Assembly (NCBI RefSeq): GCF_002843315.1
Contig: NZ_MVDD01000023.1
Location: 1-64,000, forward strand
From: Labilibaculum filiforme
GTDB taxonomy: Bacteria > Bacteroidota > Bacteroidia > Bacteroidales > Marinifilaceae
Length of the DNA stretch: 64,000 nt
Reading direction: 5' to 3'
In this document: piece by piece, positions 1 to 8,237 of the stretch
Layout of the letters: the number at the start of each line of letters is the position of its first letter
Position numbering within the stretch: position 1 is the stretch's first letter
Notes under the pieces: model-generated
The model's database searches: none
What the model saw: only the letters and a program-made list of their open reading frames with translations
What the model was told of the DNA's origin: nothing
Made by a program: the position numbers and the translations under genes

Positions 1-94
1 ATTGCTTAATAAATACAATTTTAAACTCTATTTGAAAGTTCCTTTATTTAAAAGGGGAATTTAATAAATAGCTATTACATTGATAGTTTTGAAG

Positions 95-253
95 TTTACA
101 ATAGTAAAATAGATCTCAATTTACATATTGGTCCTAAATGTTTATTTAAGTTACACTTGTAAATTACCATTGTAAAAATATTTTCTCTTTTCGACTTGCC
201 AATTGTAAAACTATTTGTTAGATTTGTAATGTTATTGAAATTAACATCTGTAA
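95..253. promoter_or_regulatory. Array of TTAC-N4-GTAA palindromes (putative operators)
   Basis: Three exact TTAC-N4-GTAA palindromes lie at 97-108 (here extended to TTTAC-N4-GTAAA, 95-108), 151-162 and 164-175. Two one-or-two-mismatch versions lie at 218-229 (TTAG-N4-GTAA) and 242-253 (TAAC-N4-GTAA), and a half site lies at 197-208. All sit directly upstream of the XRE regulator gene, and the later copies overlap its promoter-like elements. The density is far above what base composition would give, and the same palindrome recurs at the cobalamin operon promoter (2489-2512). I infer autoregulatory operators; the protein that binds is not shown by sequence. Confidence 0.6.
196..226 (+). promoter_or_regulatory. 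Bacteroidota-type promoter of the XRE regulator gene
   Basis: A TTG at 196-198 and a TAGATTTG box at 219-226 are separated by 20 bases, which fits the Bacteroidota -33/-7 pattern (TTG, 19-21 bases, TAnnTTTG). The -7 box is embedded in a palindrome of the operator array, so binding there would block transcription. Confidence 0.45.
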
Positions 254-277
254 AATTCACATATAATAACTTTAAGG

Positions 278-706
278 ATGAAGAATCGAATAGTTCAGCT
301 GATTAATAGTGAAGGTTTAACCTCTTCTAAATTTGCAGACACAATAGGTGTTCAACGATCTAGTATTTCTCATATTTTATCGGGACGTAACAACCCAAGT
401 CTAGATTTTGTGCAGAAAATATTGAGCTCGTTTCCTTCTATTAGTCCTAATTGGCTTATTTCTGGCACAGGCGAAATGTATGTAACACAAAATTCACCTT
501 CATTGTTTCAGGAACCAGATATAAAGCCTACACCTATCGAAAGTCAAGCAAATCACCCACCTAAATTAAATAAAGAAACTGTTAGTATTCCGCGCTCGAA
601 CCCTGAACCTATGCTGGAAATGAGTGCTTTTACATCTGGAAAGCAAATTGAGAAAGTTGTAGTGTTTTATACCGATAAAACTTTTAAAGAATACAATCCT
701 TCTTAA
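278..706 (+). CDS. XRE-family helix-turn-helix transcriptional regulator
   Basis: This is a 142-residue protein whose first 65 residues form a Cro/C1-type helix-turn-helix: the segments TSSKFADTIGV and RSSISHILSGRNNPS match helices 2 and 3, and the following PNWLISGTGEMY is typical of this family in Bacteroidota. Residues 70-142 are proline/serine-rich and have no recognisable protease or ligand domain, so it is not a LexA/CI-type self-cleaving repressor. ATG at 278 follows a weak AAGG. The operator-like array immediately upstream suggests autoregulation, and two more copies of the same site occur at the promoter of the cobalamin operon about 2.2 kb downstream. A role in controlling that operon is an inference from site sharing. 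Confidence 0.85.
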   Translation: MKNRIVQLINSEGLTSSKFADTIGVQRSSISHILSGRNNPSLDFVQKILSSFPSISPNWLISGTGEMYVTQNSPSLFQEPDIKPTPIESQANHPPKLNKETVSIPRSNPEPMLEMSAFTSGKQIEKVVVFYTDKTFKEYNPS

Positions 707-719
707 GTATTTTTTAGCT

Positions 720-727
720 TATCTTTG
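720..727 (+). promoter_or_regulatory. -7 promoter box (TATCTTTG) upstream of pyrK
   Basis: TATCTTTG matches the Bacteroidota TAnnTTTG consensus and lies 41 bases before the pyrK start codon. I see no convincing -33 TTG at the right distance. Confidence 0.35.
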
Positions 728-768
728 CCTGCGTTTATACTTAACAGTTTAAAATACAACCAGGCAGC

Positions 769-1530
769 ATGAAAAAATCAGTACAGGACTTTAAGGTACT
801 GCGCAAGACAGAGCTAAACGATGAAACTTTTGTTATTGATGTAAAGGCATCTACGCCATTACCAGACATTAAACCAGGGCAATTTGTTAACGTTCTAGTC
901 GAAAATGCAAACAACACCTTCCTTAGAAGACCTTTATCCATCCATTTTGTTGATTACGAGGAGAATATCATCAAGTTATACATTAAGAAAATTGGAGAAG
1001 GCACAAATAAACTAAGCGAATTAAATCTTGGAGACAAGTTGAATATCGTTTTTCCATTAGGAAATCAATACTCTATTCCTAAGAACTCTAAAACACTATT
1101 AATTGGTGGAGGATGCGGTGTCGCTCCTTTATTATACCTAGCTAAACATCTTAGGGATGCAGGAAACCAGGTTACTACGATATTAGGCGTACGTTCTGCC
1201 TATGATGCAGTAGAATTAGATCCGTATAAAGAATACGGCCGTGTTTTCGTTACTACGGAAGACGGCTCTGTTGGAGAAAAAGGTTATCCTACACAGCATT
1301 CTGTTCTTAACGAAAAATTTGATTACACATTTACTTGTGGTCCAGAACCCATGATGAAAGCTGTAGCGGCTTATTCCAAAAGTAAAGCAATTCCATGTGA
1401 AGTTTCTCTAGAAAACACTATGGCTTGTGGAATTGGAGCTTGTTTATGCTGCGTAACCGACACAAAAAGAGGAAATATATGTACATGCACTGAAGGTCCG
1501 GTGTTCAATATAAATGAATTGAAATGGTAA
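769..1530 (+). CDS. pyrK: Dihydroorotate dehydrogenase B, electron-transfer subunit PyrK
   Basis: PyrK passes electrons from dihydroorotate oxidation to NAD+ as the FAD and 2Fe-2S partner of PyrD in de novo pyrimidine synthesis, in the cytoplasm. The 253-residue protein has the ferredoxin-reductase layout: an FAD-binding beta-barrel with RRPLSIH near residue 54, an NAD-binding part with [14 protein letters not shown], and a C-terminal cysteine cluster CGIGACLCC followed by a fourth Cys about 12 residues later, as expected for the PyrK 2Fe-2S site. Length is normal for the family. The 3' end overlaps pyrD by seven bases, so the two are translationally coupled as in other class 1B systems. Confidence 0.95.
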   Translation: MKKSVQDFKVLRKTELNDETFVIDVKASTPLPDIKPGQFVNVLVENANNTFLRRPLSIHFVDYEENIIKLYIKKIGEGTNKLSELNLGDKLNIVFPLGNQYSIPKNSKTLLIGGGCGVAPLLYLAKHLRDAGNQVTTILGVRSAYDAVELDPYKEYGRVFVTTEDGSVGEKGYPTQHSVLNEKFDYTFTCGPEPMMKAVAAYSKSKAIPCEVSLENTMACGIGACLCCVTDTKRGNICTCTEGPVFNINELKW

Positions 1531-2438
1531 ATTTGGAAGTTAAACTTAAGGATCTGATTCTTAAAAATCCTGTAATGACCGCTTCTGGAACTTTTGGTTA
1601 CGGTGAGGAATTTGAAGATTTTATAGATATAAGCCAATTAGGCGGTATAGTAGTTAAAGGCACAACAAGGCATCATCGGGAAGGAAATCCTTATCCCAGG
1701 ATGGCTGAAACACCTTCAGGAATGCTAAACGCCGTTGGCCTTCAAAATAAAGGAGTTGAGTACTTTTGTAATACTATTTATCCTAGAATTAAACATTACA
1801 ATACTAATATTTTAGTTAACGTTTCGGGCTCAGTTATAGAGGATTACGTAGAAACAGCCGCAATGATTAACGAATTGGATAAAATTCCTGCCATAGAGCT
1901 GAATATATCCTGTCCGAACGTGAAAGAAGGTGGAATGGCTTTTGGAACCAATTGCGCTTCTGCAGCTTCGGTTGTCCGCGAGGTGCGGAAAGTGTACAAA
2001 AAGCATTTAATGGTTAAGTTGTCGCCAAATGTTACAGACATAAGCGAAATTGCTAAAGCTGCGGAAGCTGAAGGTGCTGATTCAGTATCTCTTATCAATA
2101 CCCTATTGGGAATGGCTATAGATGCTGAAACTAGAAAACCACTTTTATCTACTGTTACAGGTGGTTTATCCGGACCATGCGTAAAACCCGTAGCCTTACG
2201 AATGGTTTGGCAGGTTTTTAATGCCGTTAAAATTCCAATTGTAGGTTTGGGAGGTATAATGAATGCAAAAGATGCTATTGAGTTTATTTTAGCTGGAGCT
2301 TCTGCAATTCAAATTGGAACTGCTAATTTTATTGACCCTCAAGTAAGTGTTAAGGTCGTTGAAGGAATCAAAGAATATATGATCCGACATCAGGTTGAAA
2401 ACCTTACAGATTTAATTGGCGCAATTAAAGAACAGTAA
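1524..2438 (+). CDS. pyrD: Dihydroorotate dehydrogenase B, catalytic subunit PyrD
   Basis: This is the FMN-containing catalytic subunit that oxidises dihydroorotate to orotate. The 304-residue TIM-barrel has the family landmarks: [12 protein letters not shown] near the N terminus, NISCPN carrying the catalytic cysteine used by class 1 enzymes, VKLSPN, and the phosphate-binding GLGGI and [10 protein letters not shown] segments near the C terminus. The Cys base plus an adjacent PyrK indicate the NAD-linked class 1B heterotetramer rather than a quinone-linked class 2 enzyme. The start codon lies inside pyrK. The pair seems to form its own transcript, ending before the palindromic element at 2484-2517. 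Confidence 0.95.
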   Translation: MVNLEVKLKDLILKNPVMTASGTFGYGEEFEDFIDISQLGGIVVKGTTRHHREGNPYPRMAETPSGMLNAVGLQNKGVEYFCNTIYPRIKHYNTNILVNVSGSVIEDYVETAAMINELDKIPAIELNISCPNVKEGGMAFGTNCASAASVVREVRKVYKKHLMVKLSPNVTDISEIAKAAEAEGADSVSLINTLLGMAIDAETRKPLLSTVTGGLSGPCVKPVALRMVWQVFNAVKIPIVGLGGIMNAKDAIEFILAGASAIQIGTANFIDPQVSVKVVEGIKEYMIRHQVENLTDLIGAIKEQ

Positions 2439-2483
2439 GTCAATGCGTTAAAATAAAGAAATAATTCTCTAATGCGGAGATGT

Positions 2484-2528
2484 GGAGTTTACATTTGTAA
2501 TTGCAAGTGTAAACTCCTGTTAATTTTG
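2484..2528 (+). promoter_or_regulatory. Tandem TTAC-N4-GTAA sites and -7 box of the cobalamin operon
   Basis: An exact TTAC-N4-GTAA (2489-2500) is followed without a gap by TTGC-N4-GTAA (2501-2512). Together they also form a larger inverted repeat, arms 2484-2497 and 2504-2517 with one G-T pair. A TAATTTTG box, matching TAnnTTTG, begins eight bases after the second site (2521-2528). The arrangement places the palindromes where the -33 region should be. No U-run follows, so a terminator for pyrD is the less likely reading. The same motif fills the region upstream of the XRE gene. Confidence 0.55.
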
Positions 2529-2607
2529 TCCTTAATTGATACTATTTTCGAAGTATTTTGAAGGATAAAAATTTTGAATATATTCACACTAACCTTTATT
2601 ATACAGG

Positions 2608-3636
2608 ATGTTACACGGACATGGAGATGATGGTTACCAATATAAACAACCAATAGTTGCTAATTTTAGTAGTAACGTTTGGTTTGGAGGAAAATTAGAA
2701 CATCTTAAACAACATCTGTTTTCAAATTGGGAGAAAATACATTCTTATCCAGAAGCCGCGGCGGAAAGTCTAGTAGATGCCTTAGCAAGCGAATTGGATG
2801 TAAATAAGCATCAGATTATCGCCACGAATGGAGCTACTGAAGCTTTTTACCTTATAGCACAATGCTTTTCCGGGCTTAAATCAACTATTATTATCCCTAC
2901 CTTCTCCGAATATGAAGATGCTTGTAAAGTCAATAAACACAAGCTATACTTTATAAATTGGACAGAGCTCAACAGTACAACTCTTTTTGAAGAAGGCTTG
3001 GTTTGGATTTGCAATCCGAATAATCCTAGTGGAAATATTTTAGGTCTAAATGATTTGGAGAATCTACTCAATTGCAATTCAAAGTCTATTTTTGTAATTG
3101 ATGAAGCCTATATTGATTTTACTGATGAAATAGGATCTAGTATAGATTTAGTCGATAAGTATCAAAATTTGATTCTTGTAAAATCATTAACTAAAAACTT
3201 TGCAATTCCCGGCCTGAGATTGGGATATTTAATCTCAAACAAGACCTTAGTACAGAATATTCAATTCTACAAGGCTCCTTGGACGGTAAATTCACTGGCA
3301 ATTGAGGCTGGAAAGTTCCTTTTGGCAAATAAAATTGATTTTGTTCCACCTGTAAACTACTATAAATCAGAAGCAAAAAAATTCAAGGAAAATTTGAAAA
3401 AAATTTCCGGACTGCGAATTCATCCTTCAAAAACTTCTTTCTTTTTGGTTGAACTAGAGAAGTCATCTGCTTTGGAGCTTAAAAAATTCCTAATTTCAAA
3501 TTTTGGGATATTAATTCGAGATGCTTCTAATTTCCGAGGACTTACCTCTTCCTATTTTAGAATAGCAACTCAAACAAAAGAAAAAAACCAATTACTAATT
3601 GACGCGTTAACAGAATGGAGCAAATTAAACTTATAA
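2608..3636 (+). CDS. cobD: L-threonine-O-3-phosphate decarboxylase (CobD-type aminotransferase fold)
   Basis: In cobalamin synthesis CobD decarboxylates threonine phosphate to aminopropanol phosphate, which CbiB then attaches to the corrin. The 342-residue protein is a fold-type I PLP enzyme: NGATEAF near residue 74, CNPNNPSG at 136-142, the cofactor Asp in VIDEAY (D165), the Schiff-base lysine in SLTKNF (K196) and the substrate-binding Arg of PGLRLGY (R204). Sequence alone cannot fully separate CobD from histidinol-phosphate aminotransferase; the HGHGD-type N terminus and its place at the head of an otherwise complete nucleotide-loop operon favour CobD. It overlaps cbiB by 22 bases. Confidence 0.85.
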   Translation: MLHGHGDDGYQYKQPIVANFSSNVWFGGKLEHLKQHLFSNWEKIHSYPEAAAESLVDALASELDVNKHQIIATNGATEAFYLIAQCFSGLKSTIIIPTFSEYEDACKVNKHKLYFINWTELNSTTLFEEGLVWICNPNNPSGNILGLNDLENLLNCNSKSIFVIDEAYIDFTDEIGSSIDLVDKYQNLILVKSLTKNFAIPGLRLGYLISNKTLVQNIQFYKAPWTVNSLAIEAGKFLLANKIDFVPPVNYYKSEAKKFKENLKKISGLRIHPSKTSFFLVELEKSSALELKKFLISNFGILIRDASNFRGLTSSYFRIATQTKEKNQLLIDALTEWSKLNL

Positions 3637-4562
3637 TTCTTCCTCTTATTATAGGATACATTTTAGATCTCTTTTTTGGGGATCCTAGAAATCTGCCTCA
3701 CCCAATAGTTTTATTCGGTAATACAATTACATTTTTCACAAAACATTTCAATAAAGGAAAGCATCAATTGGCTAAAGGAGCTATTATGGCTTTTGGATTG
3801 GCAATCTGTGTTTATTTTGCTTTTTCGTATTTAGGCATTGTTCTTTTAAATTGGAATAGTACCATTTATATTGTTTTTACCTCAATAATGGTTTTTTACG
3901 GATTGGCAAACAAAAGCCTGCTGCAAGAAGGATACGAAGTTTTTAAACATCTAAATGAAAAAGGCTTAGAAGCAGGGCGAAAAAGATTATCATGGATTGT
4001 TGGTCGCGACACATCAAAATTATCAGTCCAAGAAGTGCGATTGGCTGTTTTGGAAACGCTGTCAGAGAATTTATCGGATGGTGTTGTAGCTCCTCTTTTT
4101 TACTATGCTATTGCTGGTGTTCCAGGCATGATGTGCTATAAAATGATTAACACAATGGATTCAATGATTGGATATAAAAATGAAAAATATATTTTATTTG
4201 GACGCTTTGCCGCCCGATTGGATGATGTTGTAAATTTTATCCCATCTCGAATTACTGCATTTCTAATGGTATTGCTCACGTTAAACTGGAAAGGATTTAC
4301 ATATCTCTTTAAATTTGGTCGTGCGCATTTGAGTCCAAATGCCGGTTATCCAGAAGCCGCTTTAGCAGGAATACTAAATTGTCAATTTGGTGGACCTCAT
4401 GATTATGGTGGAAAAAGTGTGAACAAACCATTTATTGGAGAAAATAAGCGCACTATACAGAACGAAGATATTCATAAACTTTCCTACATCAATCATACAG
4501 TGTGTTTTACTTCGGTTCTATTAATTATTGCTGTCCATTTTCCATATTCAATACTGTTGTAA
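3615..4562 (+). CDS. cbiB: Adenosylcobinamide-phosphate synthase CbiB
   Basis: CbiB is an inner-membrane enzyme that amidates cobyric acid with aminopropanol (phosphate). The 315-residue protein starts with a hydrophobic helix followed by the family signature DLFFGDPRNLPHP, then several membrane segments (about 50-75, 80-100, 155-175 and 285-310). The conserved central ETLSENLSDGVVAPLF and NTMDSMIGYKNEKY motifs are both present, as is the late NAGYPEAALAG segment. Length is typical. The start codon is inside cobD, so the aminopropanol donor and the enzyme that uses it are translationally coupled. Confidence 0.95.
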   Translation: MEQIKLIILPLIIGYILDLFFGDPRNLPHPIVLFGNTITFFTKHFNKGKHQLAKGAIMAFGLAICVYFAFSYLGIVLLNWNSTIYIVFTSIMVFYGLANKSLLQEGYEVFKHLNEKGLEAGRKRLSWIVGRDTSKLSVQEVRLAVLETLSENLSDGVVAPLFYYAIAGVPGMMCYKMINTMDSMIGYKNEKYILFGRFAARLDDVVNFIPSRITAFLMVLLTLNWKGFTYLFKFGRAHLSPNAGYPEAALAGILNCQFGGPHDYGGKSVNKPFIGENKRTIQNEDIHKLSYINHTVCFTSVLLIIAVHFPYSILL

Positions 4563-4661
4563 AAAAGAAAGATTTACTTCTTGTAGGCTACTATAATTTG
4601 TAACTTCACAGCTAGTATTATTCCTGATCAATAAAATTTTATTGGTCTCAAAAACAGATTA

Positions 4662-5186
4662 ATGATTCATTTAATTACAGGAGGACAACGTTCCGGGAAA
4701 AGCATATTTGCTGAAGAGTTAGCGCTATCATTAAATAGTAAACCCGTTTATTTAGCTACTTCACGAATTTGGGATGAAGCTCATCGCCAACGAATTGAAG
4801 TACACAAGCAAAGGCGTGGAAGTCAATGGACTAGTATTGAAGAAGAGAAATTTTTAAGTAAATATAATTTTACAGGAAAACTTGTTCTTTTAGATTGTAT
4901 CACATTGTGGATGAATAATTTCTTTTTTGATAATGGTGAAGATGATAAAAAATCATTACTAGAAGCATCGGAAGAATTAGATAAGTTGTTTTCTCAAGAT
5001 TGTGATTGGATTATTGTTACCAATGAATTGGGATTAGGCGGGCATCCAGGAAATAAAATAGCGATGAGATTTAACGACCTGCAAGGAAGTATTAATCAAT
5101 ACATTGCAAAAAAAGCAGATCGTGTTACTTTAATTATATCTGGTTTACCTCTTGAAATAAAAAACACTTTATCGGGAAAACAGTAA
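4662..5186 (+). CDS. cobU: Adenosylcobinamide kinase / guanylyltransferase CobU
   Basis: CobU phosphorylates adenosylcobinamide and transfers GMP to give GDP-cobinamide, the activated half that CobS joins to the lower ligand. The 174-residue protein opens with the P-loop GGQRSGKS (residues 7-14), and has YLATSRIWDEAHRQRIEVH with the His-rich guanylyl-acceptor region, and TNELGLGGHPGN followed by a DLQGSINQYIA helix, all as in CobU. The family usually has about 170-180 residues. It is separated from cbiB by 99 bases without an obvious terminator, so it probably belongs to the same transcript. Confidence 0.95.
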   Translation: MIHLITGGQRSGKSIFAEELALSLNSKPVYLATSRIWDEAHRQRIEVHKQRRGSQWTSIEEEKFLSKYNFTGKLVLLDCITLWMNNFFFDNGEDDKKSLLEASEELDKLFSQDCDWIIVTNELGLGGHPGNKIAMRFNDLQGSINQYIAKKADRVTLIISGLPLEIKNTLSGKQ

Positions 5187-5335
5187 ATCTATTGCTATCA
5201 AAATAATTCTTTTCACACACTATAAGTTGCTTATACTTAGCAAAGCAGTAAAGGATTAAATACTTTTTATAATCTCGGTATTTTAAATACTCAAGATTAA
5301 CAAAGAATACGTTTCAAAAATATTAAATAAGCATA

Positions 5336-6388
5336 ATGGACTTCAAAATATCCTCCATATCCACAGCATTAGATCATAAATTGTGGAACAAAATAAATAG
5401 TAAAACGAAGCCTATTGGTTCGCTGGGAATACTCGAGAAGATTGCATTTCAAATAGGGAAAATTCAAGAAAATCTAACTCCAGAAATTAAGAATCCGAAT
5501 GTAATTGTGTTCGCCGGAGATCATGGAATTGCTGATGATGGTGTGAGCTTCTATCCAAAATCTGTAAGTTATGAAATGCTATACAATTACATGCAAGGAG
5601 GTGCTGCGATCAATGTTTTTTCTCGTCAGCATGGCGTTAATTTCAAAGTTGTTGATGCAGGGATTGATCACGATTTTGATCCCTCATTAAATATTATCAA
5701 TAAAAAAATTGCTTACGGAACTAAAAATTACAGATTGGGTCCCGCAATGACAAAAGAGCAATGCTTACAAGGTTTTAAAAGTGGAGCTGAAGTTATTGAG
5801 ACTATCCAGAAAGAAGGTTGTAATTTTCTTGCTTTTGGAGAAAAAGGGATTGGAAATACATCATCGGCAGCTTTAATACTAAGTCTTTTAGCAGATATAA
5901 ACTTAGAAGAATGTGTAGGAAGAGGAACTGGATTAAATAATGATGGAGTAAAATCAAAGTTTGACTTATTAAATGAAGCTTTGCATAAATATAATGGAGG
6001 CAAGGACCCAATAGAGGTGCTTACACAATTTGGTGGTTTCGAGATCGTTATGATTTCAGGTGCTATGCTTAAAGCTGCAGAATTGAAAATGACCATGCTA
6101 ATTGACGGTTTTATTATTACGTCTGCATTGCTTGCTGCATCAAAAATAAACCCTAAAGTTTTGGAATACTGTTTATTCGCTCATAAATCCAACGAACAGG
6201 CACATATTAAAATGCTAAATTACTTAAACGCAACGCCAATTTTAGATATTGGCATGCGACTAGGCGAAGGAACCGGAGCAATGGTTTGTTATCCAATAAT
6301 CAAAAGTGCTATTCAATTCATTAATGAAATGGCTTCATTTCAGGAAGCTGGAGTAAGTGAATCCGAAGAAATCGAGACAATCAGATAA
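5336..6388 (+). CDS. cobT: Nicotinate-nucleotide-DMB phosphoribosyltransferase, copy 1
   Basis: CobT activates the lower-ligand base of cobamides to its alpha-ribotide using nicotinate mononucleotide. The 350-residue protein has the family landmarks KTKPIGSLG (residues 23-31), FAGDHGIADDGVS (59-71), GEKGIGNTSSAA and GMRLGEGTGA; E311 in the last motif aligns with the catalytic glutamate of CobT. The segment after the GVS motif, which lines the base pocket in characterised CobT, reads FYPKSVSYEM here against PYPQEVTWQM in the neighbouring copy. Two adjacent CobT genes could give enzymes for different bases or a heterodimer like the ArsAB pair of phenolic-cobamide makers. That is an inference. 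Confidence 0.93.
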   Translation: MDFKISSISTALDHKLWNKINSKTKPIGSLGILEKIAFQIGKIQENLTPEIKNPNVIVFAGDHGIADDGVSFYPKSVSYEMLYNYMQGGAAINVFSRQHGVNFKVVDAGIDHDFDPSLNIINKKIAYGTKNYRLGPAMTKEQCLQGFKSGAEVIETIQKEGCNFLAFGEKGIGNTSSAALILSLLADINLEECVGRGTGLNNDGVKSKFDLLNEALHKYNGGKDPIEVLTQFGGFEIVMISGAMLKAAELKMTMLIDGFIITSALLAASKINPKVLEYCLFAHKSNEQAHIKMLNYLNATPILDIGMRLGEGTGAMVCYPIIKSAIQFINEMASFQEAGVSESEEIETIR

Positions 6389-6417
6389 TTATTTTATATT
6401 TAATTTTCCATTAAAAA

Positions 6418-7467
6418 ATGATAAGAATGAATTTCAATATTAGTAAACCCAATACCGCACTTGCGGAACAACTTCAACATAAAATCGATTTAAAAACAAA
6501 ACCAATTGGATCCTTAGGCATTTTGGAAAAGTTAGCATTGAAAATTGGATGTATTCAAAATACTTTAAGCCCGGAACTTAAGCAACCAACCATTATGGTG
6601 TTTGCTGCAGACCATGGAATTGCTCTCGATGGAGTTAGTCCTTATCCTCAGGAGGTTACTTGGCAAATGGTGGCTAATTATGTGAATGGTGGCGCGGCAA
6701 TAAATGTTTTTGGTCGTCAAAATGGAATTAATATTAGTATTATTGATGCTGGTGTAAATTTCGATTTTGAGAAAAACTCAGGAGTAATTAACGCAAAAGT
6801 TGATTACGGAACAAAAAGCTATTTGAATGAATCAGCAATGACTTCGGAACAATTTCATACAGCTATTAAGCGCGGCGCTGACCTTTGCGATCAAAAGCAT
6901 CGAGAAGGTTCTAATATTATTGGTTTTGGAGAAATGGGTATTGGCAATACTTCTTCTGGAGCTATTTTATTACATATTTTAGCAGGTGTAGATTTAAAAG
7001 AATGCGTTGGCCGTGGTACCGGATGGGATGATGAAGGACTAAAGAAAAAATATGAGATACTCAAAAAAGCTGTAACCAACTACCGTGGTGATAATTCTGT
7101 TGAAAATATTCTAAGCTATTTTGGTGGATTCGAAATTGTAATGATTGTAGGAGCGATGTTAAAAGCTGCCGAATTAGAAATGGTAATTATGGTAGATGGT
7201 TTTATCATCAGCTCAGCACTTTTAGCGGCTTCAAAAATAAATTCGAATATTTTAGAGTATTGTATATTTACTCACAAATCAAATGAGAATGGCCATAAGC
7301 ATATGCTACAACATCTTAAAGCAGAGCCAATTCTAGATTTAGGAATGCGTTTAGGCGAGGGAACAGGTGTAGCTGTTGCTTATCCAATTATTGAGTCGGC
7401 TGTTAATTTCCTAAACCAAATGGCCAGTTTCGAAGATGCTGGTGTAAGTAATAGTGATCAAATTTAA
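6418..7467 (+). CDS. cobT: Nicotinate-nucleotide-DMB phosphoribosyltransferase, copy 2
   Basis: This is a second full-length CobT of 349 residues starting 29 bases after copy 1. It keeps KTKPIGSLG, FAADHGIALDGVS, GEMGIGNTSSGA and GMRLGEGTGV with the catalytic-type glutamate (E314), so neither copy looks dead. The pocket-side segment PYPQEVTWQM looks closer to ordinary CobT proteins than the matching stretch of copy 1. Two ATG codons, 6418 and 6427, could start it; 6427 gives MNFNIS, which aligns with MDFKIS of copy 1 and may be the true start. The tandem layout implies a local duplication followed by divergence. Confidence 0.93.
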   Translation: MIRMNFNISKPNTALAEQLQHKIDLKTKPIGSLGILEKLALKIGCIQNTLSPELKQPTIMVFAADHGIALDGVSPYPQEVTWQMVANYVNGGAAINVFGRQNGINISIIDAGVNFDFEKNSGVINAKVDYGTKSYLNESAMTSEQFHTAIKRGADLCDQKHREGSNIIGFGEMGIGNTSSGAILLHILAGVDLKECVGRGTGWDDEGLKKKYEILKKAVTNYRGDNSVENILSYFGGFEIVMIVGAMLKAAELEMVIMVDGFIISSALLAASKINSNILEYCIFTHKSNENGHKHMLQHLKAEPILDLGMRLGEGTGVAVAYPIIESAVNFLNQMASFEDAGVSNSDQI

Positions 7468-7474
7468 AAAATTA

Positions 7475-8236
7475 ATGAAAAGAGAAATTGATATATTTTT
7501 TACTGGCTTGTCTTTTTTTACAAGAGTTCCATTTCCTAAATGGGCTCAATTTAAAAAAGAATATCAGCATGAAGCTATTAAATATTTTCCCATTTCGGGT
7601 GCAATTATTGGTGGATTAGCAGGTTTGACTTTTTACCTTGCCAATTTGGTATTTCCCTTTAATCTATCGATAATGCTAAGTATGGGATTTACAGTCTTTT
7701 TTACAGGCGCATTGCACGAAGATGGTTTTATGGATGTATGCGATGGCTTTGGTGGTGGTTGGAATCGGGAGCGAATTCTGGAAATTATGAAGGATTCCTT
7801 AATTGGTGCATTTGGAGTTACAGGCATTGTTTTTTTAGTATTAACAAAGTTTTTTTGTCAATATTCTATTGCGGCAACTCAATTACCTTTAATTTTGATT
7901 GCCGCGCACTCCGTATCTAGGATGTTCGCTGCGAGCTTGGTAAATTCTCATCAATATGCACGTACCGATAATTCAAAAGCAAAAGATTATTCTCAAAAAT
8001 TATCTGCTAAAAATCTAATTTTCACTATTGTTACAGGAATATTACCTTTAACTTTATTGGGAAATCTGAAGTTTTTCCTGATTTTAATTCCGGTTTTTTT
8101 GTGTAAAATATTATTAGGAAGATATTATAAGAAATGGATAGGCGGTTTTACTGGCGATTGTATTGGTGCAACACAACAAGTTTGTGAAATTGTATTTTAT
8201 TTATCCTATATGATAATTATTAATCAAGTATTATAA
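7475..8236 (+). CDS. cobS: Adenosylcobinamide-GDP ribazoletransferase CobS
   Basis: CobS is the membrane enzyme that joins GDP-cobinamide to the alpha-ribazole (phosphate) made by CobT, closing the nucleotide loop. The 253-residue protein has FFTRVPFPKW at the N terminus, the acidic motif HEDGFMDVCDGFGGGWNRER typical of CobS, and KWIGGFTGDCIGATQQ near the C terminus, with about six membrane spans. A longer frame begins with GTG at 7454 inside cobT copy 2. I chose ATG 7475 because it gives the usual MKREIDIFF-type start and lies seven bases after the cobT stop. Confidence 0.93.
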   Translation: MKREIDIFFTGLSFFTRVPFPKWAQFKKEYQHEAIKYFPISGAIIGGLAGLTFYLANLVFPFNLSIMLSMGFTVFFTGALHEDGFMDVCDGFGGGWNRERILEIMKDSLIGAFGVTGIVFLVLTKFFCQYSIAATQLPLILIAAHSVSRMFAASLVNSHQYARTDNSKAKDYSQKLSAKNLIFTIVTGILPLTLLGNLKFFLILIPVFLCKILLGRYYKKWIGGFTGDCIGATQQVCEIVFYLSYMIIINQVL

Positions 8237-8237
8237 A

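Noticed and set aside
2484-2517. Inverted repeat as a pyrD terminator
   Set aside because: There is no T-run after it, and it is made of two copies of the motif found before the XRE gene, so an operator is the better reading.
2439-2607. Cobalamin riboswitch before the cobD operon
   Set aside because: No B12-box or GGGAA..CCGG core is visible; the only structure is the palindrome pair, so I do not call a riboswitch.
2608-3636. Histidinol-phosphate aminotransferase (HisC)
   Set aside because: The fold is shared, but the location at the head of a cobalamin operon and overlap with cbiB favour CobD; no his genes are nearby.
5728-6096. Long minus-strand reading frames across cobT copy 1 (122 and 69 codons)
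   Set aside because: They lie wholly opposite a well-conserved gene and have no family resemblance or ribosome-binding site; they are mirror frames.
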